Shown here one piece after another: positions 1-7,040 of a stretch of 29,236 nt of DNA. Below the pieces are notes generated by a model, which was given only the letters and a program-made list of their open reading frames with translations, did no database searches and was not told the DNA's origin. A program made the position numbers and the translations under genes. Source of the stretch: Mycosynbacter sp964593465 (GTDB taxonomy: Bacteria; Patescibacteriota; Saccharimonadia; Saccharimonadales; Saccharimonadaceae); the NCBI GenBank assembly GCA_964593465.1, contig CAZQJY010000009.1, positions 1-29,236 of the forward strand, written 5' to 3'. How positions within the stretch are numbered: position 1 is the first letter of the stretch; each line of letters starts with the position of its first letter.

Positions 1-47
1 ACCAAGTGGTTATGAGCCGCCTGCTCTAACCGATGAGCTACAGCCCC
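1..47 (-). tRNA. tRNA with CAT anticodon (Met or Ile2), 5' part only
   Basis: Read on the minus strand, the gene starts at position 47 with GGGGCTG, then TA and a D-arm GCTC...GAGC. The anticodon loop CTCATAA gives anticodon CAT. The window edge cuts it off after the anticodon arm, so the variable loop, T-arm and acceptor 3' strand are missing. The anticodon stem has one C-A mismatch (positions 29/41). It lacks the three G-C pairs of an initiator, so it is an elongator tRNA-Met or the lysidine-modified tRNA-Ile2. The visible part cannot separate these. Confidence 0.85.
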
Positions 48-60
48 AGGTTCACGCCTC

Positions 61-66
61 ATTATA
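61..66 (-). promoter_or_regulatory. -10 box for the minus-strand tRNA
   Basis: On the minus strand, positions 66-61 read TATAAT, a perfect -10 hexamer 13 nt before the tRNA 5' end at 47. No good -35 box is visible. Confidence 0.55.
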
Positions 67-87
67 GCGCAGAGCAGTGTTTTAGGC

Positions 88-93
88 TATAAT
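88..93 (+). promoter_or_regulatory. -10 box just upstream of the ftsB-like gene
   Basis: TATAAT at 88-93 ends 12 nt before the ATG at 106. The expected transcript start is near 100, leaving about 6 nt of leader and no Shine-Dalgarno sequence. It is divergent to the tRNA promoter. Confidence 0.55.
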
Positions 94-105
94 AAGCAGT
101 ATAAA

Positions 106-543
106 ATGTCTATAGAAACAAAAATCCGCCGCACGATTTATCACATTCGCTATCGCTACCCAACGCGCGAGATTATTACTGTGTTACTCGTAGGTATTGC
201 GATTGTGTGGTTTATCTGGGGTTCTGTGCAAGCCATGCAAAAAAACTATGAGTTGCGCAAAGTAGTAGAAGACAAAAAACGTACCGCTCAGCTCACCGAA
301 CTCGAAATGCTCACACTCGAGTACGAGCAACGGTATCTGCAGAGTGAGGAGTACAAGAAGCTAGCTGTACGCGAGCGCCTAGGCTACGGTGACCCAGGCG
401 AAAAAGTGCTGATTCTGCCCCAGAATTCGCTGCAAGCTACCGCAACAGACAAGCCATCGGCAGGGCAGGGCAAAGAACAACCCCGCCCGAGCAACTTGAG
501 CCAGTGGGGGAACTTTCTTTTTGGCGGCAATGTGCGTGAGTAA
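106..543 (+). CDS. FtsB/DivIC-like septum formation initiator protein
   Basis: This 145-aa bitopic membrane protein has a short basic cytoplasmic N-terminus, one transmembrane helix at about residues 23-43, and a charged heptad-like coiled coil at about 45-80. It ends in the family signature region 'EEYKKLAVRERLGYGDPGEK', typical of FtsB/DivIC proteins. After that comes a low-complexity Q/P/S-rich tail not needed in the family. FtsB/DivIC joins FtsL and FtsQ/DivIB in the division complex and helps activate septal peptidoglycan synthesis. The ATG at 106 has no Shine-Dalgarno and lies 12 nt after a TATAAT box, suggesting a very short leader. The family is clear; the choice between ftsB and divIC is only a naming matter. 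Confidence 0.85.
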   Translation: MSIETKIRRTIYHIRYRYPTREIITVLLVGIAIVWFIWGSVQAMQKNYELRKVVEDKKRTAQLTELEMLTLEYEQRYLQSEEYKKLAVRERLGYGDPGEKVLILPQNSLQATATDKPSAGQGKEQPRPSNLSQWGNFLFGGNVRE

Positions 544-584
544 AAGCTCTTGTGCAGCTCCTCAGTATAGCTTAAGCTAGTAAA

Positions 585-3311
585 ATGAATGTGCTTACTC
601 GAGTCATCTTTGTTGTCGGAATAACATCGATATTGAGCGGTCTCTTGTTCTTATTATTACCTTGGAGCGAAGCCTCAGCAGATGGCCTTTCGTGGGTTTC
701 GGATAGTACAATTTCAGTTGAGGTAGGCGATCAAGCGAACGGAATTCCAGAAGATAGAATTGGGTTTAATAATTGCGTAACTGAAAACCATATGATTGAT
801 GGCTACGGAATGTTGCAACTGTGTATTACGAAAGGTAAAACTTTTGATTATGCTATATCGTCATTTACGGGAAGTATGACGGGTGGAGGGAAGAGCTTTG
901 TGCGTTTTCCGGGGGATAGGTTTTTCTATCGTTTGACCGGGCTTCCTATCGCTGCTGGTAACATTGCACTGCTGCCGAATACTGATATGCTAATAGGGCT
1001 TGAAGACAGGTTTTGGTACGGAGAATATTACAAGTTGCATATCATTAAAGATGCGCCTACGCGATTTACAAGGCAGATAGTTGATTTGAGAACAGAGTAT
1101 CGAGTAGACCCTGATATAAACAGCGTACTTGGTGTCCAGTATTCGGGTAATTCGTGGCATATTGCAGGCGTAGGATATTCGAGTAACTATCGTTGGCTTG
1201 TTGTAGCCGTTAGAGATTTGGGTCTAGTGCGTATAGATACAGAAACCTTTTCTGTGGAGCGCTTCGCGCCATTTGATACCTATCATCTACCAAGATATCT
1301 TCCAACTACTCTCAGTCTAGCAATTAGTGATGACGGTGCGTATGCAGGAGTTGCGGCAAGTGGTCATCATATACCATTGCAAATATATAGTATAGGCAGT
1401 GAGTGTACGAGAGTGGTACAAATTCCTACGGCCGACCTTGGGGCAATTCAAGCATCCTGTCCAGCTAAGAATTTGAGAGATATTATAAAGAGTTACATAG
1501 GCGAGTATTCTTATGAGCGTAATATTGCTTTTCAGGACAACGGGGGTAAGATTCGTCTGTATGCATTAGATACATCGGCGAATACAGGTAAATGGATTTT
1601 GCTACAAGCTCCTGGCTACATCTCACCCCCACCCCTCGACTACCTCGCTCTCGGCGACTCATACTCAAGTGGTGAAGGTGATACAGAGAAAGTGGCGGGC
1701 AAAAAACACTACAGAAGCTATACAGACAATGAAGAAGATAAGAGTGCTAATCAGCCCCGAGAAAAATGTCATGTAAGTACACGTTCATACCCATATATTC
1801 TTGCCGAAGGCATGAATCTTGGTGAGCCAAAAAATGACGCAACTACCAAGTGGCAGACAGTTGCGTGTTCTGGTGCGCAAAAATACGATGTAACCAATGC
1901 AGATAGCAATTATTCGGGTCAAGGCAAAGGCGGCAGCGAGGGCGGTAAGCCAAGGCTACAGGGCTATAATGCCAAGGAATTGCAAGCGACTGCCCTCAAT
2001 GAATTCATACCGGGTCGTGAAAAGCAAATTGAGTTTGTGAAGAAATACAAGCCAAAAGTCATCACTCTGACGATGGGCGGGAATGATATTGGGTTTGGGG
2101 ATAAAGTAAAAGCCTGCGTGTCTATGCCGACAGTCTGTAATCATGCAACGACGCAACGAGTATCTTTGGCTAGTCAGATAGACAAGCAATATGAGAGGTT
2201 GAGTTCATTTTACGAAGAATTATATGAAGCCTCTGGTAAACAGGCAAAAATATACATCCTAGGTTATCCGCAGTTCATTAATGGCAGTCTAGACGCATTT
2301 TGTCCTACGAACATCGGGCTTCTGAATAACATAGAGCGCGAAATGATTCGGGAAGGAGTAACGTATCTTAATGATGTCATTGCACAGGCGGCTGCCGCTG
2401 CAGGTGTAAGATATATTGACATTGAAGATAGTCTGGAGGGGCATCGGCTATGTGACGAAGGAGACAAGTATGTGACCGCAGTGGTAGGATTTCCTATAAA
2501 AATGAACAATGATCAACAAGAATCCTTCCACCCCAACGCCAAAGGTCACTTCGAAATAGCCATGTCACTCTGGGGCAACGTCAACAACGAAAGCTTGCTC
2601 GACTACGACATCTGCTCGGACGGCAGCAATAACTGCCCAGACATGGCCGCAACCAAGGATAAGATTGACGTGCCGTCGTTTTTCCAAACCGCCAAACCGC
2701 AGGAGAACGTTCACTACAAGCACATGACATCGGGCGAGCAGATTAAATCCACCATGATGAACATACTCCTCACACCCTATACGCTTGCACAGAACAGTTT
2801 TGTCAATGTAGTCATCAACTCCGACCCAGTGAATCTTGGAGATTATGAAGTTAGTAGCGACGGCTCTCTCAATCTCTCCATCGAGATACCCCAGTCTGTC
2901 CCCGCAGGTTACCATACACTGACTGTGACGGGTCAGACATTTTCAGGGGAACCTATCCAGTATGAGCAGGTTATCTTGGTGTTTGGCTCCGACCCAGAGG
3001 ATCTCGACGAAAACAACGTCCCTGATAGCGAACAGCCCTGTGGACCTTTCATCATCCCCTCTGGCATTGATGAAGACCAAGACGGCATCGACGACGCCTG
3101 CGACTCCGAGATGAGCGACACACCTCAAGAAGAGCCAGAGCCTACGCCTGTAGAACCTACCGACCCGACAGACCCAGCCCCCATGCCAAATCCTGAACCA
3201 GAACAGCCCACAAACTCCAGCCCAATCACGTCTATACTCACCGTCATTATTACTCATATCGTCACCACTATTGTTAATGTTATAAAGTCCTTTCTCGGAT
3301 TGTTTGGGTAG
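585..3311 (+). CDS. Secreted multidomain SGNH (GDSL-type) hydrolase with C-terminal membrane anchor
   Basis: This 908-aa protein starts with a signal or anchor segment (about residues 4-32). Residues ~35-345 resemble beta-propeller blades (patterns such as 'LSLAISDDGAYAGVAA'), an inference. The SGNH domain starts at ~350: block I 'ALGDSYSSGEGD' with nucleophile Ser359, block III 'MGGNDIGF' with Gly499/Asn500, and block V 'SFHPNAKGH' with His649. The residue three before the His is Glu646 instead of the usual Asp. After it come a beta-rich domain (~690-800), a thrombospondin-type-3-like Asp-rich segment (~803-845), a Pro/Glu-rich stalk, and a C-terminal hydrophobic helix (~880-905). SGNH enzymes hydrolyse esters, often lipids; the SFHPN form is common in actinobacterial lipases. 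It is probably displayed on the cell surface. The substrate is unknown. Confidence 0.85.
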   Translation: MNVLTRVIFVVGITSILSGLLFLLLPWSEASADGLSWVSDSTISVEVGDQANGIPEDRIGFNNCVTENHMIDGYGMLQLCITKGKTFDYAISSFTGSMTGGGKSFVRFPGDRFFYRLTGLPIAAGNIALLPNTDMLIGLEDRFWYGEYYKLHIIKDAPTRFTRQIVDLRTEYRVDPDINSVLGVQYSGNSWHIAGVGYSSNYRWLVVAVRDLGLVRIDTETFSVERFAPFDTYHLPRYLPTTLSLAISDDGAYAGVAASGHHIPLQIYSIGSECTRVVQIPTADLGAIQASCPAKNLRDIIKSYIGEYSYERNIAFQDNGGKIRLYALDTSANTGKWILLQAPGYISPPPLDYLALGDSYSSGEGDTEKVAGKKHYRSYTDNEEDKSANQPREKCHVSTRSYPYILAEGMNLGEPKNDATTKWQTVACSGAQKYDVTNADSNYSGQGKGGSEGGKPRLQGYNAKELQATALNEFIPGREKQIEFVKKYKPKVITLTMGGNDIGFGDKVKACVSMPTVCNHATTQRVSLASQIDKQYERLSSFYEELYEASGKQAKIYILGYPQFINGSLDAFCPTNIGLLNNIEREMIREGVTYLNDVIAQAAAAAGVRYIDIEDSLEGHRLCDEGDKYVTAVVGFPIKMNNDQQESFHPNAKGHFEIAMSLWGNVNNESLLDYDICSDGSNNCPDMAATKDKIDVPSFFQTAKPQENVHYKHMTSGEQIKSTMMNILLTPYTLAQNSFVNVVINSDPVNLGDYEVSSDGSLNLSIEIPQSVPAGYHTLTVTGQTFSGEPIQYEQVILVFGSDPEDLDENNVPDSEQPCGPFIIPSGIDEDQDGIDDACDSEMSDTPQEEPEPTPVEPTDPTDPAPMPNPEPEQPTNSSPITSILTVIITHIVTTIVNVIKSFLGLFG

Positions 3312-3354
3312 CGGTAATGGTTAATGAGACTAAATGAATAATCAGGAGAACGTT

Positions 3355-3648
3355 ATGAACAAGAAGCCCCAAAAGAGTAGAAGCAGCTGGGTTGCAATCA
3401 GTACAATCAGCACGCTAGCACTAGCTGGTACATATGCACTATTGCTTTTTCTGTCGAACAACATCACCGAACAAGCCTTAGGCAATGCAAGTGGAATAAT
3501 CGCGCTAATCGGCCTGGCTGTGGTTGTAATATGCGTAACAGGGTTCTTCAAGCTACGTGGATCACCAAGACTTGCAACAATACCGCTTATATGTGTGAGC
3601 GTGATTATTACAATTTTGAATTATTACGCGTATTGGTGGTTGAGATAG
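3355..3648 (+). CDS. Small membrane protein (about 3 TM helices), first of a tandem family
   Basis: I do not recognise a family. The 97-aa product has a basic N-terminus (MNKKPQKSRSS) and about three hydrophobic helices. Between the last two is a short basic loop 'FKLRGSPR'. I chose the ATG at 3355 because AGGAG at 3344-3348 is correctly spaced before it; an in-frame ATG at 3334 lacks this. The same layout (helix, short basic loop containing Gly/Lys/Arg, helix) recurs in the next three genes, so these look like divergent duplicates. They follow the SGNH hydrolase gene on the same strand. Confidence 0.7.
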   Translation: MNKKPQKSRSSWVAISTISTLALAGTYALLLFLSNNITEQALGNASGIIALIGLAVVVICVTGFFKLRGSPRLATIPLICVSVIITILNYYAYWWLR

Positions 3649-3759
3649 GCTATGCTTGGGCTGCTTGGGCGGTGAGGGGGGTAATAAGAACTGCGGTTAG
3701 CGCAATAACAGGAGCAGACTTATTAAGTCAGTATTTAAGTTTTGACGAGGTATTGAGAG

Positions 3760-4035
3760 ATGAATCAAATTAATGCAAAATGGGCAGCAGCAGGAGTCGC
3801 ACCCCTTACGGTCGTGATGGCACTATTAGCATTAGAGTTTTTTGCGGCGGATAATATCGATGCGATAAAGGTTAAAATTTTGTTCTGGGCTACGATTTTC
3901 TTGATCTTATGGTGTGGGCTTACTGCATATAAAATCAAGGGTCGATTACGGGCAGTGCCTATTATAGGTGTGATTCTCGGAGTAGGGTTGGCTATATGGG
4001 CAGATTTCATTGTTCGTTTTGTGTCTCCTTCATGA
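3760..4035 (+). CDS. Small membrane protein, second of a tandem family
   Basis: This 91-aa protein of unknown function has about three transmembrane helices. The segment 'YKIKGRLRAVPIIGV' matches in layout the 'FKLRGSPRLATIPLI' of the preceding gene, which supports a shared origin. The stop TGA overlaps a possible ATG of the next gene (ATGA at 4032-4035), suggesting translational coupling. Ribosome-binding signal is a weak GAG-rich stretch before the ATG. The 110 nt before it hold no gene that I can support. Confidence 0.65.
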   Translation: MNQINAKWAAAGVAPLTVVMALLALEFFAADNIDAIKVKILFWATIFLILWCGLTAYKIKGRLRAVPIIGVILGVGLAIWADFIVRFVSPS

Positions 4036-4052
4036 GTTTGGGTGAGATGAAA

Positions 4053-4421
4053 ATGCCCAAAAGTAAGAATATACAGCAAAATATACCGTTAACTTTAGTG
4101 GCACTTGCTACTATCCCACTGATTGCATCAGGTAGAACATATATCCTTGGGTTGGCATTGTTGGTCTTTTGTATACTGACGATGTTTGCGCTTATTTTTC
4201 TGCGCCATCGGAAGAAAGCAGGCAGGTTGAGTGTATTGACGTGGATAGCCTTGGGGCTATGGGTATTGATACCACTAACTTTTCTCATTTCAATATCAGG
4301 ATTGAATCTATTCGGTGATGGATTGATGGGATTGGCTAGTTGGGCCAAGACTAGTCTTGCGCTGGGTGTGTCGGCTCTCGCACTAACTTGCCTTCAGCTG
4401 TTTAGAAGTAGTAGAGGTTAA
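4053..4421 (+). CDS. Small membrane protein, third of a tandem family
   Basis: This 122-aa protein of unknown function has about four hydrophobic helices, with a basic loop 'RHRKKAGRLS' after the second. I chose the ATG at 4053 because GGTGAG at 4041-4046 is well placed; in-frame ATGs at 4032 (overlapping the upstream stop) and 4047 are alternatives. Same gene order, strand and topology pattern as its neighbours. Confidence 0.6.
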   Translation: MPKSKNIQQNIPLTLVALATIPLIASGRTYILGLALLVFCILTMFALIFLRHRKKAGRLSVLTWIALGLWVLIPLTFLISISGLNLFGDGLMGLASWAKTSLALGVSALALTCLQLFRSSRG

Positions 4422-4463
4422 GCGCAGAGTTATGAATCGAGCTAATTTAGAATCAGATTCGGC

Positions 4464-4802
4464 ATGGACAAGCTAAGCATATCAAAAAAATACTACTTAA
4501 CAGGTCTCGCGGTCATAATTATCATGCCAGTACTGTTAATCTCGTTATATGAGTGGCTAGCTGGGGGCGTATTAAATGGAGTTGCAGGGTCGTGGCGTGA
4601 AGCAATTATCAATCCCGATATTTTACTACTGTTTATGAATCCGCTATTACTGCTTGGTGGATATGGCTTACTCGTTTACTTCTTCAGGTGCTACATGGGT
4701 AGTAAGAAGGCTGTAGTAAGCAAAATATTTGCGGTTACGATATTCGCCCTGGCAACGGTCGTGGTGGTGTTGGGAGTATTCTGGAAAGCTTTTACGACCT
4801 AA
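4464..4802 (+). CDS. Small membrane protein, fourth of a tandem family
   Basis: This 112-aa protein of unknown function has three hydrophobic helices and a basic loop 'CYMGSKKAVVSK' before the last one, matching the layout of the three preceding genes. A TAGAAT box at 4448-4453 ends 10 nt before the ATG and no Shine-Dalgarno is evident, so it may have its own near-leaderless transcript. It converges with the minus-strand gene that ends at 4842; the 39 nt between show no clear hairpin. Confidence 0.6.
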   Translation: MDKLSISKKYYLTGLAVIIIMPVLLISLYEWLAGGVLNGVAGSWREAIINPDILLLFMNPLLLLGGYGLLVYFFRCYMGSKKAVVSKIFAVTIFALATVVVVLGVFWKAFTT

Positions 4803-4841
4803 GGTTTGATCTCACAAAGTAACGAAGATTATATAATACGG

Positions 4842-5825
4842 CTACTTAAAATACCTTTTGTGAATACTTGAAGCCGCAGCCGCGGAGCCGAGTAGCCCGA
4901 GTGTGGCAAGCACAAGGCTGGTGCTCACACCAAAACCAGAGAAGTATTTGAACGAAATCGTTATAATACTGATGACCAAGAAGAATGAAGCACTGCCTAG
5001 TAAGTGCTTGTTTTGTAGTACGACGCTGGCATAGAAGATGCCTAAGATGCTGGCAACAAGCAGTACAAACCATACGAACGAATAGTCTCCGTAGGTACCG
5101 ACGTACATGGCACCGAGGCCTACGAGTGCTGCTAGTGAATCGAATACACCTGGTGACGTACGTGTGCCGTCGTAGAGTCGGCTTACAACGCGCGTGGCAT
5201 AGGCGAGTAGTCCGGCCGAAAATACCAATATAGCGCACCAGACATCGACAGTTGGGTCGGTGTGCTGGATGATACCAAAAAGTGTAGCGGGTACCGACAT
5301 GACACAAAGTAGCACACCAACAAGTAGTACGACATTTTTGCGAATAGTGCGGTCGAATGCAATGTGGATAGCACCTGTGGCGAGCAGTGCTACTGCACCT
5401 GCAAAGAAATTGACATCACCGTAGCCACCGAGTATTTCATTGATGACAATGTAGCCACCAGTAATGCTAGTGAGTGAGCCAGTGAGCAAGAGGGCGCTAG
5501 TGAGTCCCTGGCGTACATCTGTTTGAGGTCCGTATTTGATGAGATAGTATGCAAGTGACCACAATATACTTGCCATGCCGACACTCAGGATGATGCGCAG
5601 TATGGCTGAGTTATCGTCCCATGTTTGGGCAATAACAGAGAGTAGCGCAGCATAGAGCATCACACCGGCAATATGGAACATCACATCGACAGCAGAAAGA
5701 TGAGATTTTTCTGCTGTCTCAGGGTCTTGATCTGTATGAAACAGCTTGTCGATATCTTGGCGTGTAATCGTGCCATTGGCTATGGCTGCACGTAGCGAGG
5801 CAAGGAGGGTTGTTTTGTCTGGCAT
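4842..5825 (-). CDS. Polytopic membrane protein, DUF2157-like
   Basis: The 327-aa product starts with a short cytoplasmic segment (MPDKTTLLASLRAAIANG...) containing a 'GTITRQDIDKLF' helix-turn pattern like the N-terminus of DUF2157 proteins. About nine or ten transmembrane helices follow, ending in a basic tail 'SIHKRYFK'. Function is unknown. I placed the start at the ATG at 5825-5823: it overlaps the stop of the upstream gene by one base (TAATG), a classic translational coupling. A longer in-frame start at 5918 would bury about 90 nt in the neighbour and is unlikely. The DUF2157 assignment rests on topology and short patterns only. Confidence 0.7.
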   Translation of the reverse strand: MPDKTTLLASLRAAIANGTITRQDIDKLFHTDQDPETAEKSHLSAVDVMFHIAGVMLYAALLSVIAQTWDDNSAILRIILSVGMASILWSLAYYLIKYGPQTDVRQGLTSALLLTGSLTSITGGYIVINEILGGYGDVNFFAGAVALLATGAIHIAFDRTIRKNVVLLVGVLLCVMSVPATLFGIIQHTDPTVDVWCAILVFSAGLLAYATRVVSRLYDGTRTSPGVFDSLAALVGLGAMYVGTYGDYSFVWFVLLVASILGIFYASVVLQNKHLLGSASFFLVISIITISFKYFSGFGVSTSLVLATLGLLGSAAAASSIHKRYFK

Positions 5826-6352
5826 TATTTTTCTACCCAACCTATAAAGCTTACAGGAGTGTCGTAGCCAGTTGGCAAATTGAGCTGTTTTTTCTTGAGT
5901 CCATCGGCTAGGTACCATGGCGAATCGGAGGAGCCTCCTCCCCAGAACAAGATGCTGCCGCTACCCTCACGCTGTAGTTTGTAGTTATCGGGCGATGTTT
6001 TTGAAGCTATGAGGATATAGCCGAGTGCCTGTGTGTAGTCGATACGTCGTGAGGTGTTGGCAGCTGAGTCAAAGTAGTAGAGGGTTGCTTCCGCCAGGTC
6101 AGATGACGAGCGATAGCGATCGGTATCTACATTGAGTATAATCCGGCCGTCGCGCACAGTGTAGCGCCTTTCGCAGTCGTAGCTATAGCCTGTGCACGAG
6201 CTGTAGATAAAGTCGTAGCTTGGATTGGCAAAAAGTCTAGGGACATACACAAGTGCAATCGCAAACGCTATGACGACGATAGGTGCGGCAAATAGCAAGA
6301 ATAAATCTTTTTTGATTGCAGGTTTTTTGTGCTTGGAAGGTGATTCTTTCAT
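5825..6352 (-). CDS. Membrane-anchored extracytoplasmic protein of unknown function
   Basis: The 175-aa product has a very basic N-terminus (MKESPSKHKKPAIKK), one transmembrane helix at about residues 17-40, and an outside domain of ~135 aa with a Cys pair (CTGYSYDC) and beta-rich character. I recognise no family. It is translationally coupled to the polytopic protein downstream, so the two probably form one membrane complex. The start at 6352 is preferred over one at 6376 because a TACACT box (6367-6362 on the minus strand) ends 9 nt before it. Confidence 0.65.
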   Translation of the reverse strand: MKESPSKHKKPAIKKDLFLLFAAPIVVIAFAIALVYVPRLFANPSYDFIYSSCTGYSYDCERRYTVRDGRIILNVDTDRYRSSSDLAEATLYYFDSAANTSRRIDYTQALGYILIASKTSPDNYKLQREGSGSILFWGGGSSDSPWYLADGLKKKQLNLPTGYDTPVSFIGWVEK

Positions 6353-6361
6353 AATAGTTTG

Positions 6362-6401
6362 AGTGTAGCATGGCACAGTGCTGTAGTGCTAGTGGTATAC
6401 T
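6362..6401. promoter_or_regulatory. Divergent promoter pair with start codons next to the -10 boxes
   Basis: Minus strand: extended -10 TGCTACACT, hexamer at 6367-6362, 9 nt before the ATG at 6352. Plus strand: extended -10 TGGTATACT, hexamer TATACT at 6396-6401, 6 nt before the ATG at 6408. Neither gene has a Shine-Dalgarno, so both transcripts are predicted to be leaderless or nearly so. Confidence 0.55.
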
Positions 6402-6407
6402 GTATGT

Positions 6408-6986
6408 ATGATAGAGCTTCTTTCCCTCGCAAGTGCACTCCTCGTAGCAGCAGGTATATTATATGTAGTGGTAGTTGTAATGATGCCAACGGTGTGTTTG
6501 TATGCCGGAAATCGTGAGGCTGCAGCAAGCTGGCTGCGTCGGTATTTTCGTCATGATATGGCGTTGTATAATCCGTTTGATGTAGTGTATCTATATCTTG
6601 CGACGGGGCGAGCCAGCGAAGTGCCAGAAATGTATCGCAAGCTCCAGCGCAAGGGCAACATAGGGAGTGAGTATTTTGTTGATGCATGGGTTGCGGCTCA
6701 TCAGGACGAGTGGCAAGCGGCCAAGAAGGCATTGGATGAGCTCAAGAAATACAGCATTGCCAACGATGTGGATGTCGATAAATTAGCCGAAGCAGTTGAG
6801 CACAAGAGTGCACAAGAAGTCGATGAGATTTATTTGGTAGATATGAGTGGACGTGCGGTGGTGCAGCCATCATTTTTCCGCTTGGCATGGGTAGTGATAG
6901 CAAGTATAGCTGTAGTAGCGGCAACATGGGCAGCGCTGGTATATTTTGTACTAGGCGATCTGACGTTGTTTGAATCACTACGCTAG
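6408..6986 (+). CDS. Membrane protein with helical (TPR-like) middle and two terminal TM helices
   Basis: This 192-aa protein of unknown function has an N-terminal helix at about residues 5-27, a helical hydrophilic middle (~35-150), and a second transmembrane helix at ~158-181. The middle includes segments such as 'YLATGRASEVPEMYRKLQRK' and 'WQAAKKALDELKKY', which look like TPR-type helix pairs (inference). The ATG lies 6 nt after an extended -10 box, so the mRNA is probably leaderless. It precedes the 979-aa membrane protein by 54 nt on the same strand. Confidence 0.65.
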   Translation: MIELLSLASALLVAAGILYVVVVVMMPTVCLYAGNREAAASWLRRYFRHDMALYNPFDVVYLYLATGRASEVPEMYRKLQRKGNIGSEYFVDAWVAAHQDEWQAAKKALDELKKYSIANDVDVDKLAEAVEHKSAQEVDEIYLVDMSGRAVVQPSFFRLAWVVIASIAVVAATWAALVYFVLGDLTLFESLR

Positions 6987-7040
6987 TTATTTGCCATAAA
7001 TTGCGCTATGATGGGCGTAACAAGAGCATAAGGGGGATGA

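Noticed and set aside
3531..3773. 80-codon open frame overlapping the first small membrane protein gene
   Set aside because: Its first half lies in another frame of the 3355-3648 gene, it has no Shine-Dalgarno, and the product shows no domain or clear membrane pattern.
5826..5918. Longer start for the DUF2157-like protein
   Set aside because: It would overlap the upstream gene by about 90 nt and add a hydrophilic stretch that is a frame-shadow of the neighbour. The TAATG overlap at 5823-5827 is a much better start.
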